Shown here: one piece after another, positions 4,968 to 5,975 of the stretch
How positions within the stretch are numbered: position 1 is the first letter of the stretch
How the letters are laid out: each line of letters opens with the position of its first letter
Assembly: GCA_003456095.1 (NCBI GenBank)
Contig: DMPF01000230.1
Span: forward strand, 1-5,975
Source of the DNA: Bacillota bacterium
Lineage (GTDB): Bacteria; Bacillota; Dethiobacteria; DTU022; UBA8154
Direction: 5' to 3'
DNA: 5,975 bases
Translations under genes and position numbers: made by a program
Notes under the pieces: generated by a model
Told to the model about the DNA's origin: nothing
The model's input: the letters and a program-made list of their open reading frames with translations, nothing else
Databases searched by the model: none

Positions 4968-5975
4968 TTACCTCCCAAAGATGATCACGTTTCCGTAAAT
5001 ACCAACGCCTCCGATATTATGCACCAGCCCGATTTCCGGGTCCGCAACCTGCATGGCTCCTGCTTCACCACGCAGTTGCAGGACAATGGTACGGACCTGT
5101 GAACCGCCAGTGGCGCCAATCGGATGTCCTTTAGACAACAGGCCGCCGTCCACATTGACAGGAATTTTCCCTTCCAGGTATGTTTCACCGGCCCGGATTA
5201 GTTCCACTCCTTTGCCGGGCTCCGCGAAACCAAGGTTTTCATAGGCCATCAGTTCAGCAATGGTAAAGCAATCGTGGACTTCAGCCACATCAATATCAGA
5301 CGGGCCGACGCCCGCCATTGCGTAAGCCTCCCTGGCAGCCAGCCGGGCACTGTCCAAACTATCAAGAGCAGCTCTGCCGGTCATGGTAAGTGACGCGGTA
5401 GCGGCGCCCAGACCCAATATCCAAACAGGTTTTTTGGATATCTCTTTTGCTTTCGCGGCACTGGCTAGGATGATACACGATGACCCGTCGGCATTGGCAC
5501 AGCAGTCAAATCTTTTCAGCGGGCTGGCAACCGGCTCCGCACTCAACACCTGATCCAACTCCAGGCTCTTACGGTATACAGCTTTATCGTTGAGCTGACC
5601 ATACTTTGCCGCCTTAATCCTGATTAAGGCAAGATCATGCTCCGTGCTGCCGAATTTATTAAAATGGGCCCGCGCATGCATTGCATAGTAGGCCGGCATC
5701 ATCGTGCCAAAAGGCGATTCCCACATAATATCGGCACCCCGGCCCATTCTTTCCTGAGAATCAGCAGAGCTGATCTCCGACATTTTTTGGAATCCCAGTA
5801 CCAGCACAATGTCATGCAACCCAGACTTGATCAAAGAATAGCCGACTCTGATGCCCGTAGTGCTGGAAGAGCATACTGTTTCAATAGCAAAGGTGGGCTG
5901 TGGGTTTAAGCCTAGGTATTCAGCCATAAGACCGGAGGGACTACGCTGTTTATCGTATTCAGGCGCCGAACAAAT
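4968..5975 (-). CDS. Thiolase, SCP-x / lipid-transfer-protein type (acetyl-CoA acetyltransferase family), 5' end beyond window
   Basis: This is the last 335 residues of a thiolase that would cleave a 3-oxoacyl-CoA with CoA to a shorter acyl-CoA plus acetyl-CoA (or another acyl-CoA), or run in reverse. The frame is open to the window edge. The ATG at 5927 is internal, because the 16 codons before it continue the usual sequence ahead of AEYLGL. Using window numbering, it shows the nucleophile Cys35 in ETVCSSSTTG, the HDCF motif (His235), SKGHPIGATGG (His284) and HNIGGVG (His319) near the C terminus. The HDCF and HNxGGxG motifs, rather than a C-terminal CxGGG, mark the SCP-x/lipid-transfer-protein subgroup. 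Family length is about 385-395, so roughly 50-60 N-terminal residues are missing. Oddity: Ser38 stands where many relatives have Gly in CxSG. The DUF35 gene follows by 6 nt and is probably its complex partner. Substrate unknown. Confidence 0.93.
   Translation of the reverse strand: MCSAPEYDKQRSPSGLMAEYLGLNPQPTFAIETVCSSSTTGIRVGYSLIKSGLHDIVLVLGFQKMSEISSADSQERMGRGADIMWESPFGTMMPAYYAMHARAHFNKFGSTEHDLALIRIKAAKYGQLNDKAVYRKSLELDQVLSAEPVASPLKRFDCCANADGSSCIILASAAKAKEISKKPVWILGLGAATASLTMTGRAALDSLDSARLAAREAYAMAGVGPSDIDVAEVHDCFTIAELMAYENLGFAEPGKGVELIRAGETYLEGKIPVNVDGGLLSKGHPIGATGGSQVRTIVLQLRGEAGAMQVADPEIGLVHNIGGVGIYGNVIIFGR
4971..4976 (-). promoter_or_regulatory. Shine-Dalgarno site of the DUF35 gene inside the thiolase 3' end
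   Basis: The minus strand reads GGGAGG across the last two sense codons of the thiolase (Gly-Arg), immediately before its TAA, and lies 9 nt upstream of the ATG at 4961. The arrangement indicates translational coupling of the two genes. Confidence 0.75.

Noticed and set aside
4968..5927. ATG at 5927 as the true thiolase start
   Set aside because: The reading frame continues upstream to the window edge with thiolase-like sequence, and a start here would remove the N-terminal part of the thiolase fold just before the nucleophilic Cys.

Overview
All recognisable genes in this window lie on the minus strand, so it reads right to left as one probable operon of six genes. In transcription order they are: a thiolase of the SCP-x / lipid-transfer-protein type (5' end outside the window), a small zinc-ribbon/OB-fold (DUF35) protein, a D-isomer-specific 2-hydroxyacid dehydrogenase-like protein, two different subunits of the 2-hydroxyacyl-CoA dehydratase / benzoyl-CoA reductase family, and an AMP-forming acyl-CoA ligase (3' end outside the window). 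Spacing is tight: 6, about 100, about 30, about -17 and 27 nt between successive genes. The only sizeable gap (4453-4550) lies between the DUF35 gene and the dehydrogenase gene.

The organism looks like an anaerobic bacterium, because the dehydratase/reductase family uses oxygen-sensitive iron-sulfur chemistry. Moderate base composition, strong purine-rich Shine-Dalgarno sites (AGGAGG, GGGAGG, AAGGAG) and probable TTG/GTG starts fit a Firmicute such as a clostridial or Peptococcaceae-type fermenter, syntroph or sulfate reducer. That placement is inference; no taxonomic marker is present.

The genes suggest CoA-linked anaerobic metabolism of a carboxylic acid. A plausible chain is: 2-oxoacid to (R)-2-hydroxyacid (dehydrogenase), activation to the CoA ester (ligase), radical dehydration to a 2-enoyl-CoA (two-subunit dehydratase), and eventual thiolytic cleavage of a 3-oxoacyl-CoA (thiolase plus DUF35 partner). 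An enoyl-CoA hydratase, a 3-hydroxyacyl-CoA dehydrogenase and the ATP-dependent activator of the dehydratase would also be needed, and none is in the window. An alternative is that the two-subunit enzyme is a benzoyl-CoA-reductase-like enzyme in aromatic acid degradation. The substrate cannot be read from the sequence.

Points that deserve a second look: the dehydrogenase appears to have Lys where the family's catalytic Glu should be; the ligase has Pro for the conserved Gly after the P-loop Lys; and the first dehydratase subunit has no in-frame ATG start, while a well-placed Shine-Dalgarno/ATG lies one base out of frame. No RNA genes, mobile elements, CRISPR arrays or notable repeats were seen.
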